DNA of 64,000 nucleotides from Sphingobacterium sp. (GCA_031253985.1 JAIRVH010000192.1:1-64000); one strand, 5' to 3'. Shown: positions 46,427 to 56,772, counted from the first letter of the stretch. The notes: a model not told the origin generated them from the letters alone. A program made the numbers and translations.

Positions 46427-46448
46427 ATCAAATAACAATCAAATAAAA
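46427..46448. repeat. Third copy of the 22-bp ATCAAAT motif
   Basis: ATCAAATAACAATCAAATAAAA, within two mismatches of the copies at 28914 and 28979, and preceded by another CATCAAAT. It lies between YeiH and the minus-strand small ORFs. Confidence 0.5.
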
Positions 46449-46497
46449 ATAGAGTTATCCACATTTAACAATGACACACAAAAAGGAACATAATTGA

Positions 46498-46719
46498 CTA
46501 TGCGCCAACTAAGTTTGTCGAACATCCATCAATATCTTCCTCAAACTCGTTGTAATACCTAAACTGTTCATCTTCATTGAATAAAAATGATCTCTCATAA
46601 CCGAGATCCCGTAATTCAGCTATAGATTTATTTTCATCATTTAAGACATCTATATTTTTGACAGCCAATAAATCTCTAGCTTCATCAAACCATTCTACAA
46701 TTTCAATAATATCCCACAT
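46498..46719 (-). CDS. Small acidic protein, immunity-like by context
   Basis: 73 aa, acidic, with no signal peptide (MWDIIEIVEWFDEARDLLA..., EDEQFRYYNEFEEDIDG). I do not recognise a family. The composition and neighbours resemble polyimmunity or antitoxin genes. The gap to 46942 has no gene I can support. Confidence 0.4.
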   Translation of the reverse strand: MWDIIEIVEWFDEARDLLAVKNIDVLNDENKSIAELRDLGYERSFLFNEDEQFRYYNEFEEDIDGCSTNLVGA

Positions 46720-46941
46720 TTGCTTTCATAAATCGTAACAGTCAGAAAGTTTTCATAAGAGCTGTTATCCTAAAAATATCGGTCTCGTTATAGAGGAACC
46801 AATATTTATCAACTCCACAAAGACTACATCAACTACATCAGAATTTATTCAAGAAGTTCTCTGCCTTATCACTGGCAGGAGAATTATTGTAATTTTCTAT
46901 ATCCGTATAGGCCCCACCTAAATCCTGTCCTAACCTTTTTT

Positions 46942-47166
46942 TTAAATGGGGGTTTTCGGAAAAATCCAATTACCCAAAAAACTTAGATAAATGGCATTTT
47001 GAACCCGCTTATCAACTAAAGGCAAATTCTTCGTTATAAAATTTACCATAGCATCAAACTTATCCCCTTCATTTTTAGCTATCGCTTCCTGCATAAATCG
47101 CTTGAAACTGCCCATTTGAAAGGTAATAGACGCCCTGAAATCTTCATCTAAAAGCTCCTCTTCCAA
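46942..47166 (-). pseudogene. DUF7674-like fragment
   Basis: 74 codons from TTG 47166, with a typical segment DFRASITFQMGSFKRFMQEA and LVDKRVQNAIYLSFLGN. It resembles the DUF7674 immunity-like family, but no ATG is found and it is in the same frame as the gene upstream, separated only by the TAA at 47182. Probably a remnant. Confidence 0.4.
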
Positions 47167-47181
47167 ACTACGATGATAAAA

Positions 47182-47547
47182 TTAGTGGTTAATATAATCC
47201 CTATATTCTTCCTGAATCATTCCCGTGGAAATATATCTATGAGAAGATGCTTTATAGCTGAATGTGGCAAATTCTAACGCATCAACGATTGAAGGAAAAG
47301 TATGAATTACGCCAAAAGGTTCATCAGGATCAATCAATGAAAACGCATAGATATCCATGAAATCTTCATTCCCCTCATCAAAGCATTCAAAATAGGCTAC
47401 AGAGAAACTTTCATCGTTTTCCTTATCAATACTTAACCATTTAAGAATGGTATAATCATCTTCCTGGACATCATCCAGCCACTGCTCTACAGATTTTCCC
47501 AGTCTAAGCCTTGTTCTGATTTGATCGTCTGTTAAATACTGTATCAT
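47182..47547 (-). CDS. Immunity-like small protein, 121 aa
   Basis: Acidic and soluble, with no signal peptide: QIRTRLRLGKSVEQWLDDV, then EDDYTILKWLSIDKEN, FDEGNEDFMDIYAFSL. The pattern is similar to small immunity proteins that accompany polymorphic toxins; the family cannot be named. No toxin gene is visible nearby. Confidence 0.5.
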   Translation of the reverse strand: MIQYLTDDQIRTRLRLGKSVEQWLDDVQEDDYTILKWLSIDKENDESFSVAYFECFDEGNEDFMDIYAFSLIDPDEPFGVIHTFPSIVDALEFATFSYKASSHRYISTGMIQEEYRDYINH

Positions 47548-47635
47548 AAATAGAAACGTGATGTATGAATTTAGTAAATTGTCCTATGGAAAAGAAATCA
47601 TTTCGGCATCATCTTTTAAACCATTTTATTGATTT

Positions 47636-47858
47636 ATGAAAGTACGCTTTTTTAATCCCATTCTTATTTTTCATCATAGCATGTCAAGGCAATGATCAAA
47701 AACAGGTGCCTGTCAAAATCCAAAAACAAGCATTTGTATCATTGGACTACGTATGCGGAGCACTTTGCGGTCAGGGTTATGATTTTATCCTGGAAAAAAT
47801 TAATGATTATATTTACTCAAAAGAGTTCGCAACCTTGGCTAAATTTCGGTCGGTTTAG
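47636..47858 (+). pseudogene. Frameshifted small lipoprotein gene
   Basis: ATG at 47636 opens with MKVRFF, and after a run of six T (47648-47653) the coding content continues in the next frame as a lipoprotein signal (LIPFLFFIIAC) and mature part (DYVCGALCGQGYDFILEKIND). Adding one T would restore the frame. The second frame stops at 47856. It is either a dead gene or a phase-variable tract; a sequencing error in the run is also possible. Confidence 0.45.
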
Positions 47859-47938
47859 AGCACGATATCCAATAGTTCTATTCACAATATTGCTGTAGTC
47901 ATATCTAACCAAAGATTAGGTTGATTGAAAAAAATTAC

Positions 47939-47946
47939 TAGATTTG
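47939..47946 (+). promoter_or_regulatory. -7 element upstream of the ECF sigma gene
   Basis: TAGATTTG is an exact match to the Bacteroidota TAnnTTTG element, ~50 bp before the sigma start. No clear TTTG at 19-21 bp further upstream. Confidence 0.4.
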
Positions 47947-47997
47947 GATGAAATTTTATCTACTTAAACTGAAAAACAAAACATCTCAAATTTATAA

Positions 47998-48594
47998 ATG
48001 AACTCTGATCAACAGATTTGGAAAATGTTTCAAGTTGGACATGAACCTTCGTTCAAAATACTTTTTGAACGCTATAACAAACTGTTGTTCAATTACGGAT
48101 TCAAATTTACCCAGAACGAAGAAATTATCGAAGACAGTATTCAAGAGCTTTTTGTCAAACTTTGGTGCAACAAAGATTCTTTAAGTTCAGATGTCGCTGT
48201 AAAAAACTATCTTTTTAAGGCTTTTCGGCGGACGCTGATCAAGAAAATAGAACAATCATTACGAAGAGCCGATGTCACAAACTCTTCTGCCGATTATTTG
48301 CCGTTTACCATCGAGCTCCCTCATGATCTCAGCATGATACGACATGAACGTGCCCTGGAGATAAAAAGTAAGCTTGATCAAGCACTTATGCAGATGACAG
48401 CACGTCAACGAGAAATTATTCACCTGCGTTTTTTTGAAGAATTGTCGTATGATGAAATCGCCGGGATCATGGCGCTCTCTACAAAAGATACGTACAAATT
48501 ATACTACCGTGCATTGGATAGTTTGAGAAAACATTTCGGAACATTTGGTCTATTGGTACTATTTTATATACTGAACCAGCTCCGTTACAATTAG
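47998..48594 (+). CDS. ECF RNA polymerase sigma factor
   Basis: 198 aa with region 2 (~20-90; YNKLLFNYGFKFTQNEEIIEDSIQELFVKLW) and region 4 (~125-180; LMQMTARQREIIHLRFFEELSYDEIAGIMALS). It has a hydrophobic C-terminal tail (LLVLFYILNQL). It is a FecI-like ECF factor of the Bacteroidota type, activated by a FecR partner and a SusC with STN domain; all three follow on the same strand. Confidence 0.92.
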   Translation: MNSDQQIWKMFQVGHEPSFKILFERYNKLLFNYGFKFTQNEEIIEDSIQELFVKLWCNKDSLSSDVAVKNYLFKAFRRTLIKKIEQSLRRADVTNSSADYLPFTIELPHDLSMIRHERALEIKSKLDQALMQMTARQREIIHLRFFEELSYDEIAGIMALSTKDTYKLYYRALDSLRKHFGTFGLLVLFYILNQLRYN

Positions 48595-48764
48595 ATCTTG
48601 CGCCTATCGGCCAATTTTCTCTAATAAATATAACCAGTATTCGTTCATCTTGTTCAGTTATACGCTGTCTTTTGATGATTTTATTGGTGCGACCTATTTT
48701 TCAAAAAAAAATAAAATTTATTGGGGTAAAATTCTGTTGAGGGGTGTAACCTATATAAAACAGT

Positions 48765-49802
48765 ATGAACTCTCGATTATCAAAATATAAAGATTACAAG
48801 GCAGCAGATTTTTTTGCGGATGAGGATTTTGTGCTGACGGCTTTAATGCCGGAAGCTACCTCAAACGATTTTTGGTCTGAACTTCACCTTCATTATCCAC
48901 ATTTATTGGACGAAATGGCTCTTGCCAAAACATGGATCTTGTTGATCCAAAATCAGACGACTGCACAAAGTATCTTAAGTAGTGAGGAGCGCTGGAACAG
49001 AATTCAAGCTCAAATTCCAATCTACGAAAGCAAAAAACAACGTAGTCGTATCTTACGCACTTTATTAAGGTGGACAGCATCCGCAGCAGCAATCTTACTA
49101 TTTATTATGGTGGCATATGATGTTAGCCAATTTGGGACTAAAGAAACCAATACGGCCTTCGGTGAACAACGTCTACTTTCACTTCCGGATTCTTCTATCA
49201 TCAGACTAAATAGCAATTCTCACATTACCTACGTCCGAAGTTGGAAAACGGACAAACCGCGCGAAGTTTGGCTTGAAGGAGAAGGCATGTTTGAGGTAAA
49301 ACATACTGCCGTTAAAAATCGTCTGCGCGAAAGCGACTTCTTTGTTGTGCACGTAGGGGATCTTTCATTGACTGTGTTGGGGACAAAGTTTAATGTGAAA
49401 GACCGTCGTGGACGTATCGAAGTAGCTCTATTTGAGGGAAGCGTCCGTATTCAGGGACAAAATGGTGAAGATCGTATACTAAAACCAGGAGAGACTTTCG
49501 TCTATGATACATCAGCAAAAGCAAATCAGGTTGTTCAGGTTGTTACTAACGATGCTAATAGGGTGCTGTCCTGGACGCGCGGTGAACTCAGTATTGAACA
49601 TAACAGCTTAGCAAATATTGTAGATGTATTGGAAGATAACTATGGCTATCAAGTCGTAGTAGAAGATCCAACATTGCTCAATAAGCGATTTACAGGTGTT
49701 ATACCGGTCAAAAAAGTAGATGACATCCTCTTTGTTATCAAACATACCATGAATGTAAACATCGAAATGAAAAACAAACAAATAATAATAAAGCCTAATT
49801 AA
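48765..49802 (+). CDS. FecR-family anti-sigma factor
   Basis: 345 aa. The N-terminal ~85 residues (cytoplasmic sigma-binding) lead to a membrane helix (WTASAAAILLFIMVAYDV, ~105), then a FecR domain (FGEQRLLSLPDSSIIRLNSNS, ~130-240) and a DUF4974 C-terminus (~265-345). It passes the outer-membrane signal from the STN-bearing SusC to the ECF sigma. It lies 171 bp after the sigma gene and 29 bp before SusC. Confidence 0.9.
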   Translation: MNSRLSKYKDYKAADFFADEDFVLTALMPEATSNDFWSELHLHYPHLLDEMALAKTWILLIQNQTTAQSILSSEERWNRIQAQIPIYESKKQRSRILRTLLRWTASAAAILLFIMVAYDVSQFGTKETNTAFGEQRLLSLPDSSIIRLNSNSHITYVRSWKTDKPREVWLEGEGMFEVKHTAVKNRLRESDFFVVHVGDLSLTVLGTKFNVKDRRGRIEVALFEGSVRIQGQNGEDRILKPGETFVYDTSAKANQVVQVVTNDANRVLSWTRGELSIEHNSLANIVDVLEDNYGYQVVVEDPTLLNKRFTGVIPVKKVDDILFVIKHTMNVNIEMKNKQIIIKPN

Positions 49803-49830
49803 AAAAACGAACACTAATCAATCGAAATTT

Positions 49831-52800
49831 ATGAAAACCAAATTACTTGTGCCTATAGTCTGCCTGTTGAGTACCACAGGTAGTTTTGCGCAAAAAAGAG
49901 CTAGTCTCAGTCAGGCTCTTAGCGAAGTTACCCGGATCTACGGAACTAAATTTTCCTATGAAGAGGGGTTGATCCGGGATGCATTTGTCAATAGTGAGCA
50001 TATTCCGAAAAACAAAAGGCTTCCTGTGGAGACAGTGTTAAAAGAACTTCTTTATCCAAACAACTTCTTGTTTCTTTATGTACAGAACAATTACTTCACG
50101 ATTATAAAAGATTCGCGGGGTAAACGAGACAATGATGGAGACGACCGCTTCTGGAAAGTCATTACGGGTAAGGTTAAAGACAATAATGGGATAGCACTTG
50201 CTGGTGTTACCGTCATACCGGATGGCTACGCCGTGCGGTCGGGTGTAACCACTAGTAGTGATGGAAGCTATACCCTGCGCCTGAAGGATCCAGCAGAGGC
50301 AATCATTTTTTCTTATGTTGGTATGGAGCCTACCCGAAAGGTCATCGGCAGCGATACACAGATCAATGTCACCATGGGCTCGATTAACAATCAACTGGAT
50401 GAGGTTGAAGTTGTGTCGACAGGATACCAAAAAATCGCAAAAGATCGTGCAACTGGGGCGTTTGGCCAAATTACCGCTAAACAGTTGAAGGAGGTGCCAT
50501 CCATTAATCTTTTGGATCGCATTGCAGGCATGATTCCTGGCGTACAGGTTGACCCAGTGAATAATTCAATTACAGTCAGAGGAATAAATACCTTCAATAC
50601 AGACGGCGATTCTAAGCGTCCGCTTATTGTCATAGACGGTTTTCCTGCGATCGATCAGGACTTGGTGAAAAATACCACGCAATTTGCCAACAATTCCATA
50701 TTAAGTCGTTTAAATCCGGCAGATATCGAAAGTATTACCGTACTTAAAGATGCAGCAGCAGCTTCCATATGGGGAGCACAGGCCGCAAATGGTGTTATCG
50801 TCATTGAAACAAAAAAAGGAAGAATAGGCGACCCCGTCATTTCCTATAATACCAGCCTTAGTATTTCTGCTCCAGCTGATCTCAATAGCCTGGATCGGAT
50901 GACCACTGCGCAGTATATTGATTTCGAAAAGGAAATGTTTGATTATGGCTGGATTGCTGATCCGGAAGTTTGGAATTCGTCATGGCAACCCTTTAATACC
51001 AACAAGCCTGCCAGTGAAGCGGTTCAATGGATGTATAAAAATAAAAAGGGATTGATCAGCGATGATGAATTAGCGAAACAGCTCGATCGTTTAGGTCAAA
51101 TTGATAATTCCAGTCAAATAAGAAAATACCTGCTTCAGAATGCAGTGACCCAACAGCATAACCTTTCCATATCGGGTGGCAATGGAAGAACAACTTATTC
51201 AGTTTCGGGTAATTACTCAAAGGATGTTCCTGTGTTTCGATCCAATCAGGCACAGTCTTTTTTCGTAAATTCAAATTTATCGACAAACTTTTTAAATCAA
51301 CGATTGCGCCTGACGACCGGATTGAATTATAATTATACAAATACTGTTTCCAACCAAGTGGCAGCAAATGCCATTGGTAATTCGATTGAGGGTTTAAGGC
51401 CATATGAATTATTGATTAACCCAGATGGTAGTAGAAATCGACGATCATTGCGTTTCATAGAATCCGTAGCATCAAATTTAAAGGATATTGGATTATATGA
51501 TTGGACCTATAGTCCAATAGATGAACTTGGATACAACAAATATACAACGGCAGACAATCGAATAAGGATAGATGCGGGTCTCGATGCTAAAGTGAACAGC
51601 TGGGCTAATATCAGCCTTTCGGGTATGCTTCAACGTACCATTGCAAACAGTCGAAATCTTGACGAATTGAAAAGTTATTCGATGCGTGATTTTTTAAATT
51701 ACTATTCGACTGTTAATTTCCAAACTAATACGTTCACCAGAAATTTCGTACAAGGCGGAAGAATGGCGCTGCGAAATCAAAATGCGACTCAGTATAATAT
51801 TCGATTGCAAGGTAATGTCAACAAGTCATGGGGGGACTTCGTTAATTTAAATCTTCTGGCAGGAGCAGAGATTAGTTCTCAAACAGGCTTTAGCTCATCA
51901 CAAACGGGATATGGCTTTAATGAAGATACCTATTCAATAGCTCCGTTTAATCAACTTGGTAGCTTTATGGGGATAGAGGGCTGGCAGCAGGCGATTGGCA
52001 GTTCAGATGGTATTAGCAGAGCTAACCTACGCAAGATGTCTTATTATTCAAATGGAGCATTATCATTTCTTAAAGATAAGTATATTTTGTCCGCAAGTGC
52101 ACGTTTTGACGATCTTACGTTGGTTGGTATTTCAAGATCGAAGCGAGCTAAACCAATCTGGTCAGCTGGTGCCAAATGGAATATCAAGTCCGAGCGTTTT
52201 ATGCAAGAAGTCGATTGGCTGAATGCGCTGAATCTACGTATTACCTATGGTGTCGGTGGTACAGTTCCACAGGGTGGATCCAATGTCACCATCATCAACG
52301 TCGAAGGGGCTGATTATGCAACAGGTGAAATACCGGCATCAATATCGCAGCCGCGAAATCCCGAGGTTGGATGGGAAAAAGTGTATACGCAAAATTACGG
52401 ACTTGATGTCAGTTTGATCAATAACAGATTAAACATAGCATTTGATCTTTATAAAAAACACACGCGTGATATCCTCTACACGTTTCCTTATAATGCGACA
52501 TATGGATGGACAGACCTCCAATTTAATGGCGGAACAATGCAATCCAACGGGATCGATCTGGGTATACAGGGACTTATCATTCGCAAGAAAGACTTTTCAT
52601 GGAGCTCCACCCTTAACTTTTCCTACAACACCAACAAAGTTACGGATTCACGTTTAATAGCAACAGATATTAGTAACTACATCAATGGTTCGATTTTAGA
52701 AGGGATGCCTTTGGATTATCTATACGCCTATAAGTGGGCAGGCCTTGATGAGACGGGACAGTCACAAATCGCCAAAGCCAACGGTGAAATCGTAAAAAGT

Positions 52801-53367
52801 ACGCAAGGGGGACGCAATGTATTTGTCCGTGAAGATCTCGTGTATATGGGACGTAAAACTGCACCGTATTTTGGTGGTTTTATGAATACATTTTCATATA
52901 AAGGTATTAATCTTGGCTTTCGCATATCCTACGATCTGGGAAATGTCAAACGCCTGGAAACATTTGGTAATTATCCACAATTCCAAGGTGTTTTCACAGG
53001 AGTGCTTAATACAAACAAGATGCAGACAGAGCGTTGGCGAAATCCGGGTGATGAAGCAACAACAAATGTTCCAGGCTTAAAAAATATAAATACAAATAGC
53101 TTCAATAGGTTTAGGGATTCCGATCCGATGGTCATTGATGCTAGCCATATACGCTTGCAACAAATATCGTTAGGGTATAAAGTACCATCAACGCACCTTA
53201 AGCGGACGCCGTTTAAATCTGTCGGTGTAAACGCTGCTGTACGAAATTTAGGTATTCTCTGGAAAGCAAATAAGCTAGGAATTGATCCACTCTATGCGCG
53301 TGCTAAAACCTATAATAATTTGCCGCCTACCAAGAATTTTTTCTTAACAATTGACGCCACCTTTTAA
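49831..53367 (+). CDS. SusC family TonB-dependent transducer with STN domain
   Basis: 1178 aa. A signal peptide (LLSTTGSFAQ) is followed by an STN domain (~25-95; SEVTRIYGTKFSYEEGL...), a CarboxypepD_reg domain (~110-190), a plug (NPADIESITVLKDAAAASIWGAQAANGVIVI) and a C-terminal barrel. The STN domain makes it a transducer that talks to the FecR encoded just upstream. Its ligand would induce its own locus through the ECF sigma. Confidence 0.93.
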   Translation: MKTKLLVPIVCLLSTTGSFAQKRASLSQALSEVTRIYGTKFSYEEGLIRDAFVNSEHIPKNKRLPVETVLKELLYPNNFLFLYVQNNYFTIIKDSRGKRDNDGDDRFWKVITGKVKDNNGIALAGVTVIPDGYAVRSGVTTSSDGSYTLRLKDPAEAIIFSYVGMEPTRKVIGSDTQINVTMGSINNQLDEVEVVSTGYQKIAKDRATGAFGQITAKQLKEVPSINLLDRIAGMIPGVQVDPVNNSITVRGINTFNTDGDSKRPLIVIDGFPAIDQDLVKNTTQFANNSILSRLNPADIESITVLKDAAAASIWGAQAANGVIVIETKKGRIGDPVISYNTSLSISAPADLNSLDRMTTAQYIDFEKEMFDYGWIADPEVWNSSWQPFNTNKPASEAVQWMYKNKKGLISDDELAKQLDRLGQIDNSSQIRKYLLQNAVTQQHNLSISGGNGRTTYSVSGNYSKDVPVFRSNQAQSFFVNSNLSTNFLNQRLRLTTGLNYNYTNTVSNQVAANAIGNSIEGLRPYELLINPDGSRNRRSLRFIESVASNLKDIGLYDWTYSPIDELGYNKYTTADNRIRIDAGLDAKVNSWANISLSGMLQRTIANSRNLDELKSYSMRDFLNYYSTVNFQTNTFTRNFVQGGRMALRNQNATQYNIRLQGNVNKSWGDFVNLNLLAGAEISSQTGFSSSQTGYGFNEDTYSIAPFNQLGSFMGIEGWQQAIGSSDGISRANLRKMSYYSNGALSFLKDKYILSASARFDDLTLVGISRSKRAKPIWSAGAKWNIKSERFMQEVDWLNALNLRITYGVGGTVPQGGSNVTIINVEGADYATGEIPASISQPRNPEVGWEKVYTQNYGLDVSLINNRLNIAFDLYKKHTRDILYTFPYNATYGWTDLQFNGGTMQSNGIDLGIQGLIIRKKDFSWSSTLNFSYNTNKVTDSRLIATDISNYINGSILEGMPLDYLYAYKWAGLDETGQSQIAKANGEIVKSTQGGRNVFVREDLVYMGRKTAPYFGGFMNTFSYKGINLGFRISYDLGNVKRLETFGNYPQFQGVFTGVLNTNKMQTERWRNPGDEATTNVPGLKNINTNSFNRFRDSDPMVIDASHIRLQQISLGYKVPSTHLKRTPFKSVGVNAAVRNLGILWKANKLGIDPLYARAKTYNNLPPTKNFFLTIDATF

Positions 53368-53377
53368 AAAAAACAGC

Positions 53378-54736
53378 ATGAAAACCAAATATATTTTTTT
53401 CGCATCGATTTTTGCGCTGACAGCCGTTATGCAGGGCTGCCGTAAATATGTGGAAGTCGAACAGTATAACCGTAGGGAATTAAAGTATACTACAGATTAT
53501 GCTTATCTCTTAAATAATTCAACGGTATTTTCGCCTACTTTTAGTACACCGATGTTATCTAGTGACGATATCACTTTTGCTAACCTGACATATCAGCAAC
53601 AACAAATTGAAAGTGTCGCGTGGCCCTATATTTGGTCCTCGCAACTTGTACCGGATAATACAGAAGATCTCAACTGGTCAAGACCTTACAAACAAATTTA
53701 TACGACCAATGAAGTCATTGTTGGAGTGATGCAAAGCGAGGATGGTTCAGAGAAGGAGAAGCGTGCGCTCTTGGCAGAAGCGAAAATCCAAAGAGCTTAT
53801 GCTTATTTTGTGTTGGCTAATCTTTATGGAGACATTTATGACCCACAGACTGCCGGAAACGCAATGGGAGTACCACTGCTTTTACAACCTGATTTATTTG
53901 CTTCGCTAAAGCGGGCACCGCTCGCTCAGGTGTATGCGCAGATACTTCAGGATTTAGACGAAGCATTAGTTGATATTCCGACAACGGCAAGCAATAAGAG
54001 ACATCCCAATAAAGCTGCTGTAGAAGCTTTGTTGGCCATTGTACATCTTCATATGCGTAATTTCGATTTAGCAGCGACGCATGCAGATGCAGCCCTTCAA
54101 TACAATGCAACACTTTTAGATTTACAACAGTTCGCCACATCGGCATCTGGATACCCTCTTCCGTTCAATCATCCTGAAACCTATTTTTTAAAACAGCTTG
54201 GACAAATGATTGATCAACAATTAGATCCCGAACTAGTTTCTCTTTTTGATACTAAGGATCTTCGACGCACAGTTTATATGCAAGCCGGAACAAGTCAAAT
54301 GCCTAGTGGCGCATTGCGCTCAAAAAAAATGAGCGTGATGGTGGGTGCTCCTAATGCTGGACCTTCTGTTCCAGAGATGTTACTTATCAAAGCGGAAGTT
54401 GAGGCGCGAAAAGGAAATATAGCGACCGCAATGGAATTTGTCAACAAGCTGCGCGCAAAGCGATTCAAGCAACAGGATTTTACACCTTTATCGGCGACCT
54501 CAGCAGACCAGGCTTTACGAATCATCGTGGATGAGCGCCGACGCGAGTTTTTCGGAACAGGTTTACGCTGGCTGGATATGCGTCGGTTCAATCTTGATGC
54601 TAAATTGGCGAAAGAATTTAAAAGACAATTTATAAATCAAGAGTATACACTCAAAATTAATAGTGCTAGCTATGTATATCCAGTAGCAAATAAATATTTA
54701 CAGCTCAATCCAGAAATAGGTCAAAGACCAATGTAA
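53378..54736 (+). CDS. SusD/RagB family nutrient-binding lipoprotein
   Basis: ~452 aa from ATG 53378; the open frame starts at 53351, inside SusC, but only the ATG at 53378 places the signal (ALTAVMQGC) correctly. SusD motifs: AEAKIQRAYAYFVLANLYGDIYD, and DERRREFFGTGLRWLDMRRFNLDA near the end. It is the partner of the preceding SusC, 10 bp downstream of its stop. Confidence 0.9.
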   Translation: MKTKYIFFASIFALTAVMQGCRKYVEVEQYNRRELKYTTDYAYLLNNSTVFSPTFSTPMLSSDDITFANLTYQQQQIESVAWPYIWSSQLVPDNTEDLNWSRPYKQIYTTNEVIVGVMQSEDGSEKEKRALLAEAKIQRAYAYFVLANLYGDIYDPQTAGNAMGVPLLLQPDLFASLKRAPLAQVYAQILQDLDEALVDIPTTASNKRHPNKAAVEALLAIVHLHMRNFDLAATHADAALQYNATLLDLQQFATSASGYPLPFNHPETYFLKQLGQMIDQQLDPELVSLFDTKDLRRTVYMQAGTSQMPSGALRSKKMSVMVGAPNAGPSVPEMLLIKAEVEARKGNIATAMEFVNKLRAKRFKQQDFTPLSATSADQALRIIVDERRREFFGTGLRWLDMRRFNLDAKLAKEFKRQFINQEYTLKINSASYVYPVANKYLQLNPEIGQRPM

Positions 54737-54747
54737 AATAATATAAG

Positions 54748-56751
54748 ATGAAAAAAGAATTTATTTTTTTAGTACTGTTGTTTGTTCAGGCTGTGTCATA
54801 TGCACAGCCTCGATTTGACAGCAGTGTTTTTAAACCAGCCAAACCTAGAACATCTGAACCTGTTCAAGTGCTATACGATGCCAAGGATAAAGATCTTGAA
54901 TTTAGCGATGCAATAAATGCGGCCTGTTTTCTCTTCGAAGATTTTTCATGGAGGCAAATTAGTCTTCCCATGCGAAAAAATTCAGCAGGACTATGGACAG
55001 TAGTGCTACCTGTCAAATCGACAACTGCTTTTATTGCTGTAAAATTCTATCAGGGCGAATTTGATCATCCCGACGTAATAGATAACAATCAGGATCGAGG
55101 CTATGCAGTAGCTTTAGGTGATGCAAAAGGAAAAGCGGTACCGGGAGCCTTTCTTGGGGAGGCTGCCTTCCAACAGCCCACTATAGCAGCAGGTGGAATT
55201 TTCACTTATTATGGTAATCAGCCCGCAGCGATGCCTGCAGAATACCTCAAAAACCTGGCTGATAAGGAGTTTTCCTTGTCCGGAAAGCAATACCTCCGCT
55301 ATTTTCAGTCTTTTATGAACTTACAAAAATTGGCTTTAGGTGATGCTTTTAATGCTTACGCTAAGAAACTCATCATGACTCAATTGGCACAAAAAGACCT
55401 TACGGATGATGTACTTGGTCAGCTCTATTCTTTTGGTAGCGCAGGTTTACAAGATAAGGAATTAACGCAGTTAATTGAGCAGCGCGTAAATGCTGATTAT
55501 CCGAAGGGAGCAACGGCGCGATTCATCGCTTATCGTAATACGATGGTCGGCAATCCCACTAACGATGAGTTAATCGATATATATGAAAATTTTTTGAAGG
55601 ATTTCCCCCTTCAGCAATGGAGACAAAGTCCCAATGGTCAGGGATTTATCTATTATGCGGTTTACCGAGGGTTAGGTTCGGCTTATTTCGATACTAAGCG
55701 GCTAGACAAATTTGCTAAGCTTTACGATGATATCGATTTCCGCACAGGTAATGAGTTGATGCGATGGAATATTATGCGTGCTTACATGTTTAAGACAGTA
55801 GGAAAAGATAGCCTTTATCAAGTTTCCGAAGCTGTTTTTCCCAAATTGATCGCTCGACGAAGCGACAATTCTTATCAGGTTGACTTTGAAAATCAGGTAC
55901 AGGCAGATTCCAATGTGGTTAAAAACTTAAATGACCGTCTCTTTACCCATATCTCCTTGTTAAATGATCTCAAAAAATATACGGAAGCACGGAAATACTT
56001 TACGCTGCTCTCCGAAGATGCTAAATACAATAATGCCGAACTGAATGAAATTAATCTTCAGGTTTTAGAAGGGCTTGGCGATGATAAGCAAATCCTGCCT
56101 TTACTGGAAATGAGCGCGCGATACAATGCAATGACGCCGCGGATGTTTGACAAACTTAAATCAATTTACTTGAAAGGACACCTCAATGATGAAAGTGGCT
56201 ATCAAACTTATCTGGCGGGATTAAAATCTGATAAAGAAAAAGCCGCAATGCAAGCCTATGTAGACCATAATTGGGTCAATCACCCGATGCCTAATTTTCG
56301 TTTAGAAACCGCTGAAGGTCTATTTGTTACGCCAGAAGACTGGAAAGACAAAATTGTGGTCGTGGATTTCTGGGCGACTTGGTGTCGGCCATGTATCATG
56401 GCATTCCCAGGAATGCAGCTTTTAGTCGATAAATATGCACAGGACAAACAGGTTGCAATATATATGCTGGGTACCATGCAGACCGGAAATTATAAAGATA
56501 AGTCAGTTAACTATGTTCGTAGTGAAGGTTTCCGTTTCAATCTCTTACACGATTCCGTTAATCCAGTAACTAAAGAACAAGATGTACTATTTAGACAATT
56601 GGTTCCATTGTTCGGCGACTCTTCCATTCCACGCAAGATCATTGTTAAAAACGGTCGTGTGCGCTATTGTTCAGGAGGTTATTCGGGAAGTCCGAGTAAA
56701 TTGATGGATGAACTATCCCTTGCTATTGAAATCCTTAAAAACGAGAAATAG
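54748..56751 (+). CDS. TlpA-like thioredoxin with long N-terminal region
   Basis: 667 aa with a signal peptide, then a ~500-residue N-terminal region with helical repeats, and a TlpA domain (~515-640) with the active site VVDFWATWCRPC and a later Cys in RYCSGGYSG. The cis-Pro is in SSIPRK. The function of the N-terminal region is unknown. 11 bp after SusD. Confidence 0.87.
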   Translation: MKKEFIFLVLLFVQAVSYAQPRFDSSVFKPAKPRTSEPVQVLYDAKDKDLEFSDAINAACFLFEDFSWRQISLPMRKNSAGLWTVVLPVKSTTAFIAVKFYQGEFDHPDVIDNNQDRGYAVALGDAKGKAVPGAFLGEAAFQQPTIAAGGIFTYYGNQPAAMPAEYLKNLADKEFSLSGKQYLRYFQSFMNLQKLALGDAFNAYAKKLIMTQLAQKDLTDDVLGQLYSFGSAGLQDKELTQLIEQRVNADYPKGATARFIAYRNTMVGNPTNDELIDIYENFLKDFPLQQWRQSPNGQGFIYYAVYRGLGSAYFDTKRLDKFAKLYDDIDFRTGNELMRWNIMRAYMFKTVGKDSLYQVSEAVFPKLIARRSDNSYQVDFENQVQADSNVVKNLNDRLFTHISLLNDLKKYTEARKYFTLLSEDAKYNNAELNEINLQVLEGLGDDKQILPLLEMSARYNAMTPRMFDKLKSIYLKGHLNDESGYQTYLAGLKSDKEKAAMQAYVDHNWVNHPMPNFRLETAEGLFVTPEDWKDKIVVVDFWATWCRPCIMAFPGMQLLVDKYAQDKQVAIYMLGTMQTGNYKDKSVNYVRSEGFRFNLLHDSVNPVTKEQDVLFRQLVPLFGDSSIPRKIIVKNGRVRYCSGGYSGSPSKLMDELSLAIEILKNEK

Positions 56752-56772
56752 ACTATTAAACCAAGATACACT

